Source: Modestobacter sp. VKM Ac-2982
GTDB lineage: Bacteria > Actinomycetota > Actinomycetes > Mycobacteriales > Geodermatophilaceae
DNA: 64,000 nt
Assembly: GCF_026967935.1 (NCBI RefSeq)
Contig: NZ_JAPVBL010000004.1
Span: 1 to 64,000 of the forward strand
Reading direction: 5' to 3'
A program made the position numbers and the translations under genes. The notes beneath the pieces were generated by a model, which saw nothing but the letters and a program-made list of their open reading frames with translations, did no database searches and was not told the origin of the DNA. Below are positions 1-8,481 of the stretch, piece after piece (position 1 is the stretch's first letter; each line of letters starts with the position of its first letter).

Positions 1-10
1 GGCACGGGCC

Positions 11-30
11 CAGCCACCGTTCGGTGGCTG
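11..30. terminator. Perfect hairpin at window edge
   Basis: Arms CAGCCACCG and CGGTGGCTG pair over 9 bp around a 2-nt loop. No gene can be assigned on its left side inside the window. It is probably a terminator of the gene lying left of the window or a second hairpin behind the hydroxylase gene. Confidence 0.4.
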
Positions 31-97
31 CCCGCCTCTTCGGCGTGGAGCAGTGGCCCGGGCCCCGACCGTCCGGCTGGTCGGCCACGTGCCGTGC

Positions 98-133
98 GTG
101 GGTGGCCGGACCGGTCCTGGTCCGGCCACCCAC
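98..133. terminator. Strong rho-independent-type hairpin
   Basis: A perfect 15-bp stem (98-112 with 119-133) and a 6-nt loop lie 9 bp beyond the stop codon of the minus-strand hydroxylase gene. There is no long T tract, as is usual in high-GC actinobacteria. It most likely ends that transcript. Confidence 0.75.
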
Positions 134-142
134 GGTCGACGG

Positions 143-1318
143 TCAGCCCTGCGGCACCAGGTTCATGTAGAGCCAGGTGTGGTCGGGGGCCAGGCCGGCG
201 AGCTGCCTGCCGCAGCCCTCGATGACACCCGGCGCCGAGGTGACGTGCTGGGTGCCGGCGTGCATGTCGCGGAAGTACTGCTGCATCGGGCCGGTGCGCA
301 GGGCCGACGTCCCCGCTGCCCGGTAGACCTCGACGCTGATGGCCTCGGCCGACCAGGTGGCGTTGTACAGGGCGAGGCGCAGCTTGGTGCGCTGGTCGAC
401 GCTCAGCTCGCCACCGTTCTGCAGCGTCTCGGTGGCGTCCTGCCAGACCTGCTGCACGAAGGCCTGGGCAGCGTGGTACCTGGCCTCCAGCTCGCCGTAC
501 TGGGCCTGGAAGCGGGTGCTGTCGGCCACGGTGCCGGCGCGGCCGGCCTTCGCCCGGACCTGCGTGGCGAGGTCGTCCAGCATGCGACGGGCCACGCCGA
601 GCGCCCAGGCCGAGTGGCCGATGAGCGCGAAGTGCATGATGCCCAGCTTGAAGATCCAGCCACCGCGCTGCGGGGTCTCCGTCGGCCCCTCGTGAGTGAA
701 GTAGGCCGGGACGTAGACGTCGTCGGTGGTGTAGTCGATGCTCCCGGTCGCCTTCAGGCCCATGACGTTCCACGAGTCGTCGGCGAGCGTCGCCTGGTCG
801 ACCGGCAGGACGAAGATCAGCGGCTGGCCGGTGTCCTCCACGATGCCGAGGGTGTGGATCCACTGGGCGTGCTTGATGCCGGAGGCGAAGCCCCACTCAC
901 CGGACAGCCGGTACCCGTCGCCGGACCGCACCGCCCGGCCCGGGCGGGTGCCCTGCCCGGCGACGACGGGCAGCCGGTCGCCCTTGAACATCTCGGCGAC
1001 GGCGTCGTCGCTGAGGTAGGCGCCGCCGGTGCCGGTCGCCAGGGACGCGGCCATCAGCACCCACGCGGTCGACGGGTCGGCCTCCGCGATCGTCTGGATG
1101 ACCTCCAGCGACGCCATCGGGTCGAGCTCCGCACCGCCCAGGGAGACGGGGGTCCACATGCCGAACAGGCGCTTGTCGTGCAGCGCGTCCGCCACCGCGT
1201 CGGTCAGTTTGCCGCCGGCCTCGTTGGCAGCAGCCTGCTCCCGGATGAGGGGCGCGATCTCGCGGGCTGCGGCTACGAGGTCCGGTCGATCCGCCGTGTC
1301 AGGTGCGGTCGTCGTCAT
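143..1318 (-). CDS. Acyl-CoA dehydrogenase-fold flavin hydroxylase
   Basis: This 391-residue protein has the acyl-CoA dehydrogenase fold of the group D flavin monooxygenase branch (HsaA/DszC/NcnH-like). An N-terminal helical domain is followed by a central segment of the type GxWxFASGIxHAQW and a C-terminal helical bundle. Known relatives use reduced flavin from a separate reductase to hydroxylate aromatic substrates; others are true acyl-CoA dehydrogenases. The ATG at 1318 is preceded by AGAGGAG, so the longer upstream extension was rejected. The gene is divergent from the alcohol dehydrogenase and shares promoter motifs with the P450 operon, which suggests a role in the same catabolic pathway. 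The substrate is unknown and no flavin reductase gene is seen nearby. Confidence 0.75.
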   Translation of the reverse strand: MTTTAPDTADRPDLVAAAREIAPLIREQAAANEAGGKLTDAVADALHDKRLFGMWTPVSLGGAELDPMASLEVIQTIAEADPSTAWVLMAASLATGTGGAYLSDDAVAEMFKGDRLPVVAGQGTRPGRAVRSGDGYRLSGEWGFASGIKHAQWIHTLGIVEDTGQPLIFVLPVDQATLADDSWNVMGLKATGSIDYTTDDVYVPAYFTHEGPTETPQRGGWIFKLGIMHFALIGHSAWALGVARRMLDDLATQVRAKAGRAGTVADSTRFQAQYGELEARYHAAQAFVQQVWQDATETLQNGGELSVDQRTKLRLALYNATWSAEAISVEVYRAAGTSALRTGPMQQYFRDMHAGTQHVTSAPGVIEGCGRQLAGLAPDHTWLYMNLVPQG

Positions 1319-1458
1319 GGTGGCTCCTCTTCTGCTGAGCAAGGCTGTGCGGTCAGGTGGAAGGGCGGTGCGACGGTCGTCCTCAGCGGTGCCCGGAGGC
1401 TTGACGGCCGGTCCCGGCCCGTGCGGACTGCCGATGACGAACTGCGTCACCGATGCGC

Positions 1459-1475
1459 TGTCCGTTGACCGGACA
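1459..1475. promoter_or_regulatory. Palindromic operator candidate, copy 1
   Basis: TGTCCG-N5-CGGACA is a perfect inverted repeat followed by AC. The same GTCCG-N5-CGGACAAC arrangement recurs at 7027-7041 in front of the P450 gene. In both places it lies between a TTGACA box and the start codon of the minus-strand gene. It is a plausible binding site for the IclR-type regulator encoded at 8999, by inference only. Confidence 0.5.
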
Positions 1476-1487
1476 ACCATCCGTTCG

Positions 1488-1526
1488 TAGTCTCAGGGCC
1501 CACGCGGAACGTGTCAAGGGCCACAC
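1488..1526 (-). promoter_or_regulatory. Promoter of the flavin hydroxylase gene
   Basis: On the minus strand TTGACA (1512-1517) is followed 18 bp later by AGACTA (1488-1493), a weak -10. The -35 is embedded in GTGTGGCCCTTGACAC (1511-1526), which recurs with one change before the P450 gene at 7072-7087. Confidence 0.45.
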
Positions 1527-1569
1527 TTCGGCCCGCCTCGATCCCCGCATCTTCCGCTCACTGTGCGTC

Positions 1570-1598
1570 TTGACACACCACACCGGAGCCCGCAACGT
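1570..1598 (+). promoter_or_regulatory. Promoter of the alcohol dehydrogenase gene
   Basis: TTGACA (1570-1575), a 17-bp spacer and CAACGT (1593-1598) face the GTG start at 1711. The TTGACACAC context resembles the other promoters of the cluster. With the two preceding motifs it accounts for the 392-bp divergent gap. Confidence 0.4.
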
Positions 1599-1710
1599 AC
1601 GACCGATCGGTATGCGGACGGCGCTGCAGCGAGCGGTCCGGCGCACGCCTGAGCGGCACCCTCCGCCAGCCGCCCACCACCTGTTCGTCCACGACCCACG
1701 AGGAGCCTTC

Positions 1711-2814
1711 GTGCGCGCAGCCGTCTTCACCGGCGAGACCCCGAGCCTGACGATCGAGGAGATCCCGCGCCCCACCCCCCGGCGCGGGGAGGTGCTCCTG
1801 GAGGTCGCCGCCTGCGGGGTCTGCCACACCGACCTGCACGTGATGAAGCGGGAGGTGGCCTTCCCGACGCCCTGCGTCCTGGGCCACGAGGTGTCCGGCA
1901 TCGTCGCGGAGATCGGACCGGACGTCTCCACCGTCGCCGTCGGCGACCGGGTGGTCTGCGCGTTCATCATGCCGTGCGGCACCTGCCGGCACTGTGTGCG
2001 CGGGCACGAGGACCTCTGCGAGACGTTCTTCGGCTACAACCGGCTGCGGGGGACGCTCTACGACGGCGAGACGCGGCTGGCGCGGGCCGACGGCGACCCC
2101 CTCTGGATGTACTCGATGGGCGGGCTCGCCGAGTACTGCGTCGTCCCGGCGACTGACGTCTTCGCCGTGCCCGACGGCCTGGACCTGCACGACGCCGCCG
2201 TGCTCGGCTGCAGTGCGTTCACCGCGTTCGGCGCCGTGCACAACGTGGCCGAGCTGCGGCTGGGCGAGACCGTGGCCATCGTCGCGACCGGCGGCATCGG
2301 CTCGGCACTCGTCCAGTTCGCCCACGCGGCCGGCGCGGGCACGATCATCGCCGTCGACCGCGCCGCCGACAAGCTCGAGGCGGCGAAGGCGCTCGGTGCC
2401 ACGCACACGGTGGACGCCTCCACGTGCGACCCCGTCGCAGCCGTCCGGGAGCTCACCGGCGGACGGGGCGTGGACGTGTCCTTCGAGGCGCTCGGGCACC
2501 CCAGCACCTTCGCCACCGCGGTCGACGTGCTCGACGACGGCGGCCGGGCGGTCATCGTGGGGATCGCCCCCGCAGGCAGGACCGGAGAGGTCGATCTCGC
2601 CCGCATCGTGCGGCGCAAGCTGCGCATCCTCGGTTCCTACGGCGCCCGGGCCCGCAGCGACATGCCGCAGCTCCTCGACCTGGCGGCCCGCGGCGTGATC
2701 CGCCCGTCCGAGCTGATCACCCGCCGGTACGGCCTCGCCGAGGCCGACGCCGCCTACCAGGCCCTGTCCCGCGGCGAGGTGGTCGGTCGCGCCGTCGTCG
2801 ACATGCGCCGCTGA
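1711..2814 (+). CDS. Zinc-dependent alcohol dehydrogenase (MDR family)
   Basis: This 367-residue medium-chain dehydrogenase has the catalytic zinc ligands in GVCHTDLH and GHE and a structural zinc loop of the CGTCRHC...C type. The nucleotide-binding motif is ATGGIGS in the second half. It should interconvert an alcohol and an aldehyde or ketone with NAD(P). The GTG at 1711 follows GAGGAG at a 4-5 nt distance; an open frame extends further upstream but lacks a ribosome site. The aldehyde dehydrogenase gene starts 47 bp downstream on the same strand, so the pair probably oxidises an alcohol to an acid or acyl-CoA within the aromatic cluster. Confidence 0.85.
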   Translation: MRAAVFTGETPSLTIEEIPRPTPRRGEVLLEVAACGVCHTDLHVMKREVAFPTPCVLGHEVSGIVAEIGPDVSTVAVGDRVVCAFIMPCGTCRHCVRGHEDLCETFFGYNRLRGTLYDGETRLARADGDPLWMYSMGGLAEYCVVPATDVFAVPDGLDLHDAAVLGCSAFTAFGAVHNVAELRLGETVAIVATGGIGSALVQFAHAAGAGTIIAVDRAADKLEAAKALGATHTVDASTCDPVAAVRELTGGRGVDVSFEALGHPSTFATAVDVLDDGGRAVIVGIAPAGRTGEVDLARIVRRKLRILGSYGARARSDMPQLLDLAARGVIRPSELITRRYGLAEADAAYQALSRGEVVGRAVVDMRR

Positions 2815-2861
2815 CCGACCGTCCGCCCGCTCTCCGCAGCAACCCATCCGAGAGGCAGCAC

Positions 2862-4382
2862 ATGAACCAGGACCAGAACAGCACGGACACCCTGCACTGG
2901 GTCGGGGGCAAGTCGTGGGAGGGGACGTCGGGCGAGTTCGCCGACCTCCGCGACCCGGCGACCGGCGCCGTCTCCGGGCGGGTGGCCCTCGCCTCGGCCG
3001 CGGACGTCGACCAGGCGGTGCAGACGGCCGCCCTGGCCGGACGCGAGTGGGCCGCCACCTCGCTGGCCAAGCGCAGCGCCGTGCTGTTCGCCTTCCGCGA
3101 GCTGGTGTCCCGGCACACCGACGAGCTGGCCCGGGTCATCACCGCGCAGCACGGCAAGGTGCTCTCCGACGCCGCCGGCGAGGTGGCCCGCGGCCTGGAG
3201 GTCGCCGACTTCGCCTGCGGCATCCCGCACCTCCTCAAGGGCGGCTTCAGCGCGAACGTGTCCACCGGCGTGGACAGCCACTCGATCCGGCAGCCGCTGG
3301 GGGTCGTCGCCGGCATCTCGCCGTTCAACTTCCCGGTCATGGTGCCCATGTGGATGCACCCGGTGGCCATCGCCTGCGGCAACGCCTTCGTGCTCAAGCC
3401 CAGCGAGCGCGACCCCTCGGTGTCCACGCTGGTCGCCGAGCTGTGGGCGCAGGCCGGGCTCCCCAACGGCGTGTTCAGCGTCGTCAACGGGGACCGGCGT
3501 GCCGTCGAGGCCCTGCTGGCCCACCCCGACGTGGCCGCCGTGTCCTTCGTCGGGTCCACCCCCGTCGCCCGGACGGTCGCCCAGGAGGCGGTCGGGCACG
3601 GGAAGCGGTTCCAGGCCCTCGGCGGTGCGAAGAACCACATGGTCGTCCTGCCCGACGCCGACGTCGACGCCGCGGCCGACGCGGCCGTCTCGGCCGGCTT
3701 CGGCTCGGCCGGGGAGCGCTGCATGGCCGTCTCCGTCGTCGTCGCCGTCGGTGCCGCGGCCGACCCGTTCGTCGCCGCCGTGCAGGACCGGATCGGCCGG
3801 CTGCAGGTCGGCCCCGGCACCGAGCCGGGGTCGGACATGGGGCCGCTCATCACCGAGGCCCACCGCGACCGCGTGGCCCGGCTGGTCGGATCGGGCATCG
3901 CCGAGGGGGCCGCGCCCGTGGTCGACGGCCGCGACGTCCAGGTGGCCGGCCACCCCGACGGCTTCTGGCTGGGCCCCACCCTGCTGGACCACGTCACGCC
4001 GGCGATGGAGGTCTACCGCGAGGAGGTCTTCGGCCCGGTGCTGCAGGTCGTGCGCGTGGAGACCTACGACGAGGCCCTCGCGCTGGTGAACGCCAACCCC
4101 TACGGCAACGGGACGGCGATCTTCACCAACGACGGCTGGGCGGCCCGCCGCTTCCAGGAGGAGGTCGAGGTGGGCATGGTCGGCATCAACGTCTCCGTCC
4201 CGGTGCCGATGGCCTACTACTCCTTCGGCGGCTGGAAGCAGTCGCTCTTCGGCGACCTGCACGTCCACGGTCAGGAGGGCGTGCAGTTCTACACGCGCGG
4301 CAAGGCGGTCACCAGCCGGTGGCTGGCACCGTCCGCCCGGCGCGGCAGCGGCGTGGACCTCGGTTTCCCCACCAACGCCTGA
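2862..4382 (+). CDS. mmsA: MmsA-type CoA-acylating aldehyde dehydrogenase
   Basis: At 506 residues this is a full-length aldehyde dehydrogenase. The stretch PFNFPVMVPMWMHPVA and the catalytic loop GSAGERCMAVS are typical of methylmalonate-semialdehyde dehydrogenases, which convert a semialdehyde plus CoA and NAD into an acyl-CoA. The ATG at 2862 has GAGAGG upstream. In this neighbourhood it more likely handles an aldehyde produced from an aromatic side chain or ring cleavage than valine catabolism; that is inference. It probably forms an operon with the alcohol dehydrogenase and ends at the hairpin at 4389. Confidence 0.8.
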   Translation: MNQDQNSTDTLHWVGGKSWEGTSGEFADLRDPATGAVSGRVALASAADVDQAVQTAALAGREWAATSLAKRSAVLFAFRELVSRHTDELARVITAQHGKVLSDAAGEVARGLEVADFACGIPHLLKGGFSANVSTGVDSHSIRQPLGVVAGISPFNFPVMVPMWMHPVAIACGNAFVLKPSERDPSVSTLVAELWAQAGLPNGVFSVVNGDRRAVEALLAHPDVAAVSFVGSTPVARTVAQEAVGHGKRFQALGGAKNHMVVLPDADVDAAADAAVSAGFGSAGERCMAVSVVVAVGAAADPFVAAVQDRIGRLQVGPGTEPGSDMGPLITEAHRDRVARLVGSGIAEGAAPVVDGRDVQVAGHPDGFWLGPTLLDHVTPAMEVYREEVFGPVLQVVRVETYDEALALVNANPYGNGTAIFTNDGWAARRFQEEVEVGMVGINVSVPVPMAYYSFGGWKQSLFGDLHVHGQEGVQFYTRGKAVTSRWLAPSARRGSGVDLGFPTNA

Positions 4383-4388
4383 ACGCAC

Positions 4389-4422
4389 CGTCCTCCCCGG
4401 CCCACGTGGGTCGGGGAGGACG
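4389..4422. terminator. Bidirectional terminator hairpin
   Basis: An 11-bp stem CGTCCTCCCCG/CGGGGAGGACG encloses a further palindrome CCCACGTGGG. It sits between the convergent aldehyde dehydrogenase and ferredoxin reductase genes and can serve both. Confidence 0.8.
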
Positions 4423-4455
4423 GCGCTTGGTCCGGGTCGGCGACCGGCGGGCCTC

Positions 4456-5595
4456 CTACGCGGAGGCCAGCAGCTTGCGCAGCTTGGTGATCGACAGCGG
4501 GCAGTCGATGCCCGCAGCACCCACCGGTGCGCCGTTCGATCCGCGCCACCGCATCACGGTGCCCGCCGCAGCGGGCAGCTCCTCGGGTGCGTCGTCCCCG
4601 ACCACCGAGCCGACCAGTTTGACGTGGTGGCCGAACTGCTCGGTCCAGAAGTAGGGGCGCGGCAGGTGGGGCGCGTCCCCGCTGCCCAGCAGCACCTCCA
4701 CGGCGGTCACCGCCTGGTCGAAGGCGGACTGCCAGTACGGCGTCCGCCGGCAGCCGGACTCCGCCGGGAACGCGACCACGTCACCGGCCGCGACGATGCC
4801 CGGCGCGACCCTCAGGTACTCGTCCACCTCGAGGCCGCGCGGGCCGGCCGCCAACCCGCTCCCGGCCAGCCACTCCACGTTCGGCTGGCAGCCGATCGCC
4901 ACGAAGGCCACGTCGCCGTCGACCCGCCGGCCATCGGCCAGGACGGCGACCGGACGACCGGCCTGGTCCTGCTGCATCTCGCTGACCGGCTGCCGGACGA
5001 TCTCCACCCCGGCCGCGGTGGCGGCCTCGACGAGGAGGCCACCCAGGTGGGCGCCCAGCAGCGCCTCCATGGGGGGCGTGTCGCTGACCAGCGTCACCTC
5101 CGTGCCCAGCTCCCGCCCGACGGAGGCCACCTCCATGCCGAGTGGCCCGCCACCGACGACGAGCAGCCGGGCGCCCTGACGCATCAGCTGCCCCAGCTCC
5201 TGCGCGTCACCGAGGTCGCGCAGCGTGTAGACCCGGTCCCCTCCCCCGGGCAGCGTCCGCGCCCGGGCGCCGGTCGCGATGACCAGCCCGTCGTAGCCGA
5301 CCTCCCGGCCATCGGCCAGGGCGACCGTACGGGCGGCGGGGTCCAGGCCGACCGCCGGCACGCCCAGCAGCAGCTCGACGCCCTCGAGCTCGGGCAGGTA
5401 CGCCGACTCGGGGACGTCGGTGCCGGTCAGGACCGCCTTGGACAGCGGCGGACGGGCATAGGGCGGGTGGTCCTCACTGCTGATCAGGGTGACCCGCCCG
5501 GCGTGCCCCCGGTTGCGGAGGGACCGCGCCGCGGTCGCAGCGGCGATCGAACCCCCGACGATGACGACGTGCCCGTCGGCGGGGACCGGCGTCAC
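4456..5595 (-). CDS. NAD(P)H-dependent ferredoxin reductase, FAD
   Basis: This 379-residue flavoprotein has two Rossmann motifs, GGSIAAAT near the N terminus for FAD and GGGPLG near residue 150 for NAD(P)H, and the late FAD motif ending in AAGDV. It matches the putidaredoxin-reductase type that feeds electrons to P450 ferredoxins. The GTG start at 5595 overlaps the ferredoxin stop codon (GTGA), so the two are translationally coupled. P450, ferredoxin and reductase lie in order on one strand with a 1-bp gap and an overlap, forming a complete electron-transfer chain. Confidence 0.9.
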   Translation of the reverse strand: MTPVPADGHVVIVGGSIAAATAARSLRNRGHAGRVTLISSEDHPPYARPPLSKAVLTGTDVPESAYLPELEGVELLLGVPAVGLDPAARTVALADGREVGYDGLVIATGARARTLPGGGDRVYTLRDLGDAQELGQLMRQGARLLVVGGGPLGMEVASVGRELGTEVTLVSDTPPMEALLGAHLGGLLVEAATAAGVEIVRQPVSEMQQDQAGRPVAVLADGRRVDGDVAFVAIGCQPNVEWLAGSGLAAGPRGLEVDEYLRVAPGIVAAGDVVAFPAESGCRRTPYWQSAFDQAVTAVEVLLGSGDAPHLPRPYFWTEQFGHHVKLVGSVVGDDAPEELPAAAGTVMRWRGSNGAPVGAAGIDCPLSITKLRKLLASA

Positions 5596-5789
5596 TGGAC
5601 GACTCGGAGCGCGGCCACCGGGCAGGCCGCCGCACCCCGCGCAGCAGCCGTCTGGTGCTCGGCGGGGACGTCCTGCCCCTCGAACTGGTAGATCAGGTCG
5701 CCCTCGTCGTCGAGCTCGAAGACGTCGGGGGCCTGGTCCTCGCAGAGGCCGTGCCCCTCGCACCGCTTGTAGTCGACCTCGATCTTCAC
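5592..5789 (-). CDS. [3Fe-4S] ferredoxin
   Basis: This 65-residue ferredoxin has cysteines at 10, 16 and 56, with histidine 13 at the position normally holding the second cysteine, in the order CxxHxxC...CP. Family knowledge assigns this pattern to 3Fe-4S (or atypical 4Fe-4S) ferredoxins that serve P450s. It starts at ATG 5789, one base beyond the P450 stop, and overlaps the reductase gene, so all three are probably made in fixed ratio. The protein is very acidic, as expected for a partner of a basic P450 face. Confidence 0.9.
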   Translation of the reverse strand: MKIEVDYKRCEGHGLCEDQAPDVFELDDEGDLIYQFEGQDVPAEHQTAAARGAAACPVAALRVVQ

Positions 5790-5790
5790 G

Positions 5791-6981
5791 TCAGTCCTCC
5801 GTGTCGACGGTGACCCGAACTGTGCCGAAGGCCCGGATCAGGTTGTTCAGTGCCCGCTCGGTCTCCCCGAGGTGGAACCTGGTGACCCGCTGGGCGAGGG
5901 CGTGCAGGAGCGACTCGGTCTCCATCCGGGCGAGGCCCTGGCCGGCGCAGCCGTGGTCGCCGAGGCCGAAGCCGAGCTGATGGACGGCGTCCCGGCGGGT
6001 CACGTCGAACTCGTCGGGCCGCTCGAACTTGCGCTCGTCGCGGTTGGCCGAGGCGTAGATGACCAGCACCCGAGAGCCGGCCGGGATCGGCACGCCGCCG
6101 ATCTCGGTGTCCTCGTTCGCCAGCCGGCCGAAGGCACGGATCGGCGACTCGATGCGGACGATCTCGTTGACCGCGTTCGGGATCAGACTGGGGTCCTTGC
6201 GGAGGAGGTCCCACTGGTCCGGGTGCTGGGAGAACAGCCAGATCGCACTGCCGACCGCGCTGATGGTGGTGTCCAGCGAGGGCGCCAGGTAGTCGAGCAT
6301 CAGCATCATCGTCTGCTCGGTGGTCACCTCGCCCTTGTCCCGGGCCTCGAGCACCCCGGCGCCGAGGCTGCCGGGCAGGACGTTGCCCGTGCGGACCACC
6401 TCGGCCCCGAACGCGGCCATCTCACCGCACTGGGGCATCGCCCGCTGGGCGCGCTCGTTCATCGGCCCGAAGGAGTCGAAGTTGGCGCCGGCCCAGCGCA
6501 GCAGGTGCTCCCGGCCCTCCTGCGGCCAGCCGATGAAGTCCGGCACGATCGAGAGCGGGAGTGCCCGGGCGAGGTCCGCGACGGCGTCGAAGGACCTCCG
6601 CTCGACCAGCTCGGCCACCAGCTCGTCGGCCCGCTCCCGGACCAGGTCCTTCATCGGCCGCAGGGCACGGGGGGTCAGCCGGTGCGCCACGACCTGACGC
6701 AGGTGCGCGTGGAGCTCGCCGTCGCTGGCCAGCGTGCAGCCGAGGATGGCCTCGTTGGCCGGCTCGTTGAGCGCGATGCCGTTGGCAGAACGGAACGTGT
6801 CGCTGTCCATGAGGACAGCGCGGGCCTCGTCGTAGCGCGCGACGGCGTAGGCGCCGTGCTTCTCGAGCCACACCGCGGGGCCAAGCTCGCGCAGCGCGCG
6901 GTAGTCCTCATAGGGCTCCAGGAGCGCCGCGTCGGTGTAGATGTCCCCGGAGTAGGTCGGGGCGGTCTCCGTGGTGGTCAT
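5791..6981 (-). CDS. Cytochrome P450 monooxygenase, class I
   Basis: This 396-residue soluble P450 has the heme-binding segment FGLGDHGCAGQGLARME with the cysteine ligand at 345 and an ESPIRAFGR stretch for the ExxR region. Its I-helix reads LAPSLDTT rather than the common AGxDTT, keeping the DTT residues. The overall look recalls CYP199-like enzymes that oxidise substituted benzoates, but this is a weak inference. The ATG at 6981 is chosen because the protein then begins at the family's usual position. It heads the P450-ferredoxin-reductase operon, with its own promoter and palindrome upstream, and probably hydroxylates or O-demethylates the ring before cleavage by LigAB. Confidence 0.9.
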   Translation of the reverse strand: MTTTETAPTYSGDIYTDAALLEPYEDYRALRELGPAVWLEKHGAYAVARYDEARAVLMDSDTFRSANGIALNEPANEAILGCTLASDGELHAHLRQVVAHRLTPRALRPMKDLVRERADELVAELVERRSFDAVADLARALPLSIVPDFIGWPQEGREHLLRWAGANFDSFGPMNERAQRAMPQCGEMAAFGAEVVRTGNVLPGSLGAGVLEARDKGEVTTEQTMMLMLDYLAPSLDTTISAVGSAIWLFSQHPDQWDLLRKDPSLIPNAVNEIVRIESPIRAFGRLANEDTEIGGVPIPAGSRVLVIYASANRDERKFERPDEFDVTRRDAVHQLGFGLGDHGCAGQGLARMETESLLHALAQRVTRFHLGETERALNNLIRAFGTVRVTVDTED

Positions 6982-7026
6982 GTCGCGGGTCCTTCCGAGA
7001 GAACAGACAGCTGCGCGTGGACACAC

Positions 7027-7041
7027 GTCCGCGATGCGGAC
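7027..7041. promoter_or_regulatory. Palindromic operator candidate, copy 2
   Basis: GTCCG-CGATG-CGGAC followed by AAC matches copy 1 at 1459-1475 in both arms and spacing. It lies downstream of the presumed -10 of the P450 promoter, where a bound repressor would block transcription. Confidence 0.5.
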
Positions 7042-7048
7042 AACGGCG

Positions 7049-7087
7049 ACGATGCACGACGGCGGAACACTGTGTCAAGGACCACAC
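7049..7087 (-). promoter_or_regulatory. Promoter of the P450 operon
   Basis: On the minus strand TTGACA (7073-7078) and CATCGT (7049-7054) are 18 bp apart. The -35 lies in GTGTGGTCCTTGACAC (7072-7087), 15 of 16 bases identical to the box of the flavin hydroxylase promoter. Confidence 0.45.
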
Positions 7088-7152
7088 GGAGCCGGCTTCA
7101 GGTCCTCGGGGAGCGCCTTCCCGGCAGGCGGGACGAGGCGCCGGGGCGCAGG

Positions 7153-7192
7153 CCGCCGACGGCTCCGGACGGGTGTCCGAAGCCGTCGGCGG
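7153..7192 (-). terminator. Terminator of the ligBA operon
   Basis: A perfect 12-bp stem (7153-7164 with 7181-7192) encloses a second small hairpin CGGAC-GGGT-GTCCG. It lies about 50 bp beyond the ligA stop and before the P450 promoter, separating the two operons. Confidence 0.75.
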
Positions 7193-7243
7193 GTGCGCTG
7201 CGGACCCCTCTCCTGGGCGGCTCGTCGACCGAGCCGGCGTCGC

Positions 7244-7603
7244 TCAGGTCGCGATGTCGGGGTAGGGCATGGAGATGTGCTCCATGGCCTTGCCGTAGGC
7301 GCGCTGGTACTCCATCGGCCCGTGGTCGCGCTCGAACAGCGCGATGAACAGGGTGAGCGTCAGGAACGGGTGCGCGCCCATCTCGAACAGTGCGACGTGG
7401 TCGTGCTCGGCCAGCGCCCGCCGTTCGGCGTCGGTGAAGGCCAGCCAGGTGGTCTTCTCCGCCAGGATGCAGTTCAGGACGGTGTTGGCCATCTCGGCCT
7501 CCCACCAGGTGACCGTGCCGGCCGGGTCCTCCCGGTAGCGCTCGGTCAGCTCCGGGTCCCGGTCCACCGTGTAGAGGAACTTGTCCAGCAGGTACTTGCT
7601 CAT
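7244..7603 (-). CDS. ligA: Extradiol dioxygenase alpha subunit, LigA-like
   Basis: This 119-residue helical protein matches the small alpha subunit of protocatechuate 4,5-dioxygenase-type class III extradiol enzymes. It starts SKYLLDKFLYTVDRD and has the AHPFLTLTLF stretch common in the family. The subunit forms a lid over the active site of LigB and carries no metal ligands itself. The ATG at 7603 overlaps the ligB stop as ATGA, so both chains are co-translated. The order beta-then-alpha is the reverse of the classical ligA-ligB. The substrate is unknown. Confidence 0.85.
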   Translation of the reverse strand: MSKYLLDKFLYTVDRDPELTERYREDPAGTVTWWEAEMANTVLNCILAEKTTWLAFTDAERRALAEHDHVALFEMGAHPFLTLTLFIALFERDHGPMEYQRAYGKAMEHISMPYPDIAT

Positions 7604-8481
7604 GCCGACACCCCGCTGCCGCTCGGGACCCCGTTGGGGTACCAGGTGAAGTACGCCTCCATGGTGTGGAACAGGTCCAGGGTGTCCACGTGGTCGGCCT
7701 TCGCGCCCTCCCCGGCCACGCCCATCATCAGCATGAAGTCCATGAACCCGTGGGTGGCGTTGCCCGGGTGGTGCAGGGACTCCAGGGACACCTCGGCCAG
7801 GCAGCCCTCGATGTCACCGCTGGCGATCCACTCGACGGCCTTGCGGTCGAACTCCGGGTCCGGCCCGTGCTCACCGAACTGCCGCGGCCCGCCGAGTTCC
7901 AGGGACAGGTGCCCGGTGCCGATCACCGCCACCCGCTTGTCGCTCTCCCAGGACTCCACCATCTCCCGGATCGCCCGGCCCAGCTGCACGAACCGCTTCG
8001 GCTGCGGCAGCGGCGGGGCGAAGATGTTGGTGTAGATCGGCACGATCGGCAGGTCCGCCTGCGGGCGCAGCGTGATGATCGGGCAGGTGATGCTGTGGTC
8101 GATCCGCAGCTCGTTGCTGAACGCCAGGTCGAAGTCCCGGTCCAGCCCGTCCCGCAGCAGGTGCGCCGCCAGGTCCTCCTCACCGCGCAACGTCATCTTC
8201 GGCAGCCCGAACTCCCGCTCCTCGTTGTGGAAGTTCGCGTCGAAGAACGGCGCCTTGCCCACCAGGAACTGCGGCATGTTGTCCAGCCACAGCTGGTGGA
8301 AATGGTCGCTGCCGACCATCACCAGGACGTCGGGCTCCGCGCGGGTGAGCGTCTCCCGGAACGCCTCGATCTTCGCCACCCACTCGTCGGCGAACGGCGG
8401 CCGATCCGCACCGGTGGCCGTGCTCGCCCGGTAGTAGAAGGGGTGGTGGGTGGACGCGATGACCGCGGCCAGTTCAGCCAT
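7600..8481 (-). CDS. ligB: Extradiol ring-cleavage dioxygenase beta subunit, LigB
   Basis: This 293-residue catalytic subunit of the LigB superfamily cleaves an aromatic diol next to the hydroxyls using non-heme iron(II). Histidines at 12/13 (STHHPF) and 60/62 (GSDHFH) occupy the known metal-ligand positions; a C-terminal glutamate is expected to complete the site. The ATG at 8481 follows GGAGGT at 4 nt; the ATG four codons earlier lies inside that ribosome site. Encoded with LigA and divergent from the IclR regulator. Likely substrates are protocatechuate, gallate or a related catechol, not decidable from sequence. Confidence 0.88.
   Translation of the reverse strand: MAELAAVIASTHHPFYYRASTATGADRPPFADEWVAKIEAFRETLTRAEPDVLVMVGSDHFHQLWLDNMPQFLVGKAPFFDANFHNEEREFGLPKMTLRGEEDLAAHLLRDGLDRDFDLAFSNELRIDHSITCPIITLRPQADLPIVPIYTNIFAPPLPQPKRFVQLGRAIREMVESWESDKRVAVIGTGHLSLELGGPRQFGEHGPDPEFDRKAVEWIASGDIEGCLAEVSLESLHHPGNATHGFMDFMLMMGVAGEGAKADHVDTLDLFHTMEAYFTWYPNGVPSGSGVSA

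Noticed and set aside
53-1468. Long plus-strand open frame opposite the flavin hydroxylase gene
   Set aside because: It is antisense to a gene with clear family motifs and ribosome site; its translation is low-complexity Arg/Gly/Ala, a usual artefact of GC-rich DNA.
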